Source: PSRF01 sp035457105 (lineage in GTDB: Bacteria; Acidobacteriota; Blastocatellia; Pyrinomonadales; Pyrinomonadaceae). From it: a stretch of DNA of 7,026 nt. Every line of letters begins with the position of its first letter. Within the stretch, counting starts at the first letter, position 1. The notes under the pieces are model-generated. The model saw only the letters and a list, made by a program, of their open reading frames with translations. It had not been told where the DNA came from and did not search any database. Location of the stretch: positions 1 through 7,026 of the forward strand of contig DATIBX010000652.1 in NCBI GenBank assembly GCA_035457105.1, written 5' to 3'. This document shows, piece after piece, positions 6,166-7,026 of the stretch. The position numbers and the translations under genes are program-made.

Positions 6166-7011
6166 TCAATACGCCTTGAGCCCAACCGCCTTAAACTGCT
6201 CACAGGCAAGTTCAAGCATTCCAGGCGTCGGTGGTGCTGTGTCTTTCAACGTGTAATCAATTCCGAGTTCTTGCCATTTGTAGCGCCCCATCTGATGAAA
6301 GGGGAGCACTTCTACGCGCTCGACGATACCGAGGTCTGCAGCAAACCTGGCGATCTGCTTGATATTCTCCAGGTCATCAGTTAACCCAGGCACCAACACA
6401 AAACGAACCCAGAGTTTTCGGCGCAAACGCGACAGCCGTCGCGCCAACTCCAGCGTTGGTCCAATGTCTTTGCCGGTAAGATGGGTGTGGCGCTCAGTGG
6501 TCCAGGTTTTCAGACCTAGCAACACTAAATCGATCTGTTCAAGTTCCTGGTCAGTCAGGCGCTCGCCCAGATACCCGTTGGTTTCAATTGCCGTGTGCAC
6601 TCCAAGCCCCTTGACAGCGGCGAGTAGCCTTACTACAAAACGATCCTGAATGAGAGGCTCACCACCACTAATCGTGAGTCCGCCCCCCATGATTTTTAGG
6701 CCATGCCGATACTTCGCAACTTCTTCGATCGCACGGTCGAGCGCTACGGGCATCCCATTCATCATGGTCCACGTGTCCGGGTTATGGCAGTAGAGGCATC
6801 GCCACTGACAGCCGGCTGTCCAAGCGACAAGGCGGACCCCTGGCCCATCCACGGTCGAGCCCGTGGTGAAGGAATGAAGAAAACCCGTGTCGCCTGTAAT
6901 GAGTGCTTTCTTTACCGCTGACTCGGATTCACCGCTGCCAAGGTTTACGCGAATTTCGAAAGGACTTCCTGCCTCGAGCGGAACTTGTTTCGACATTTTC
7001 TCGCTACTCAT
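6166..7011 (-). CDS. pflA: Pyruvate formate-lyase activating enzyme (radical SAM, glycyl-radical enzyme activase)
   Basis: The 281-residue product is a radical SAM activase that would use a [4Fe-4S] cluster and S-adenosylmethionine to install the glycyl radical on pyruvate formate-lyase or a close relative. Visible signatures are FLHSFTTGSTVDGPGVR (44-60), the cluster motif CxxxCxxC as CQWRCLYC (Cys68, Cys72, Cys75) followed by HNPDTW, the SAM-binding ISGGEP (114-119), ETNGY (143-147), WVRFVLVPGLTDD (201-213) and VLPFHQMGRYKW (235-246). All of these align with E. coli PflA. Two things are odd: an N-terminal extension of about 38 residues before the point where the E. coli protein starts, and LGLK at 165-168 where the family normally has a DxK motif (Asp replaced by Gly166). 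The ATG at 7011 has no clear ribosome-binding site in the 15 bases visible upstream; Met6 (6996) is an alternative. It is first of the four co-directional genes, and the target enzyme gene is probably just beyond the window. Confidence 0.92.
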   Translation of the reverse strand: MSSEKMSKQVPLEAGSPFEIRVNLGSGESESAVKKALITGDTGFLHSFTTGSTVDGPGVRLVAWTAGCQWRCLYCHNPDTWTMMNGMPVALDRAIEEVAKYRHGLKIMGGGLTISGGEPLIQDRFVVRLLAAVKGLGVHTAIETNGYLGERLTDQELEQIDLVLLGLKTWTTERHTHLTGKDIGPTLELARRLSRLRRKLWVRFVLVPGLTDDLENIKQIARFAADLGIVERVEVLPFHQMGRYKWQELGIDYTLKDTAPPTPGMLELACEQFKAVGLKAY

Positions 7012-7026
7012 GTTGTTTGAGCCCCA

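Overview
The window holds the 3' end of one gene, one intact gene of unknown function on the + strand, and a tightly packed four-gene block on the - strand. The two groups converge at about 1722-1939. The proteins are bacterial: a SpoIIE/PP2C-type phosphatase end, an AspT-family exchanger, a Dcu-family carrier, a CAX antiporter and a pyruvate formate-lyase activase. GC content looks moderate. The mix of a SpoIIE-type phosphatase with a fermentative transport cluster fits an environmental bacterium such as an Acidobacteriota or Verrucomicrobiota member, but the sequence alone does not settle the phylum.

Left part (+ strand). Bases 1-210 encode the last 69 residues of a SpoIIE/PP2C-like serine phosphatase. 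After a 74-base gap and a strong AGGAGG ribosome-binding site comes a 478-residue cytoplasmic protein (285-1721) that I cannot assign to a family. It has a helical N-terminal half, a low-complexity linker and a compact Gly/aromatic-rich C-terminal block. The convergent gap that follows contains a long, nearly perfect hairpin (core arms of 19 bp, further pairing over 1741-1825).

Right part (- strand, read from 7011 down to 1940). The order is pflA-like activase, DcuA-like C4-dicarboxylate carrier, AspT-type aspartate:alanine exchanger, and CAX Ca2+/H+ antiporter. The gaps are 49, 12 and 4 bases (the last becomes an overlap if a TTG start is used for the antiporter), so the four genes probably form one transcript. 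The start of that transcript, and probably a pyruvate formate-lyase gene, lie beyond base 7026.

How the genes may work together (inference): the block looks like an anaerobic or micro-oxic module. The activase switches on a glycyl-radical enzyme (pyruvate to formate plus acetyl-CoA). The Dcu carrier exchanges fumarate, malate or aspartate for succinate. The AspT carrier exchanges aspartate for alanine and, with an aspartate decarboxylase, would build proton-motive force. The Ca2+/H+ antiporter would use that force to expel calcium. The window contains no pflB, aspartate decarboxylase, aspartase or fumarase gene, so the pathway is incomplete here.

No tRNA, rRNA, CRISPR array or intact mobile element was seen, and no stretch over 300 bases lacks a gene.
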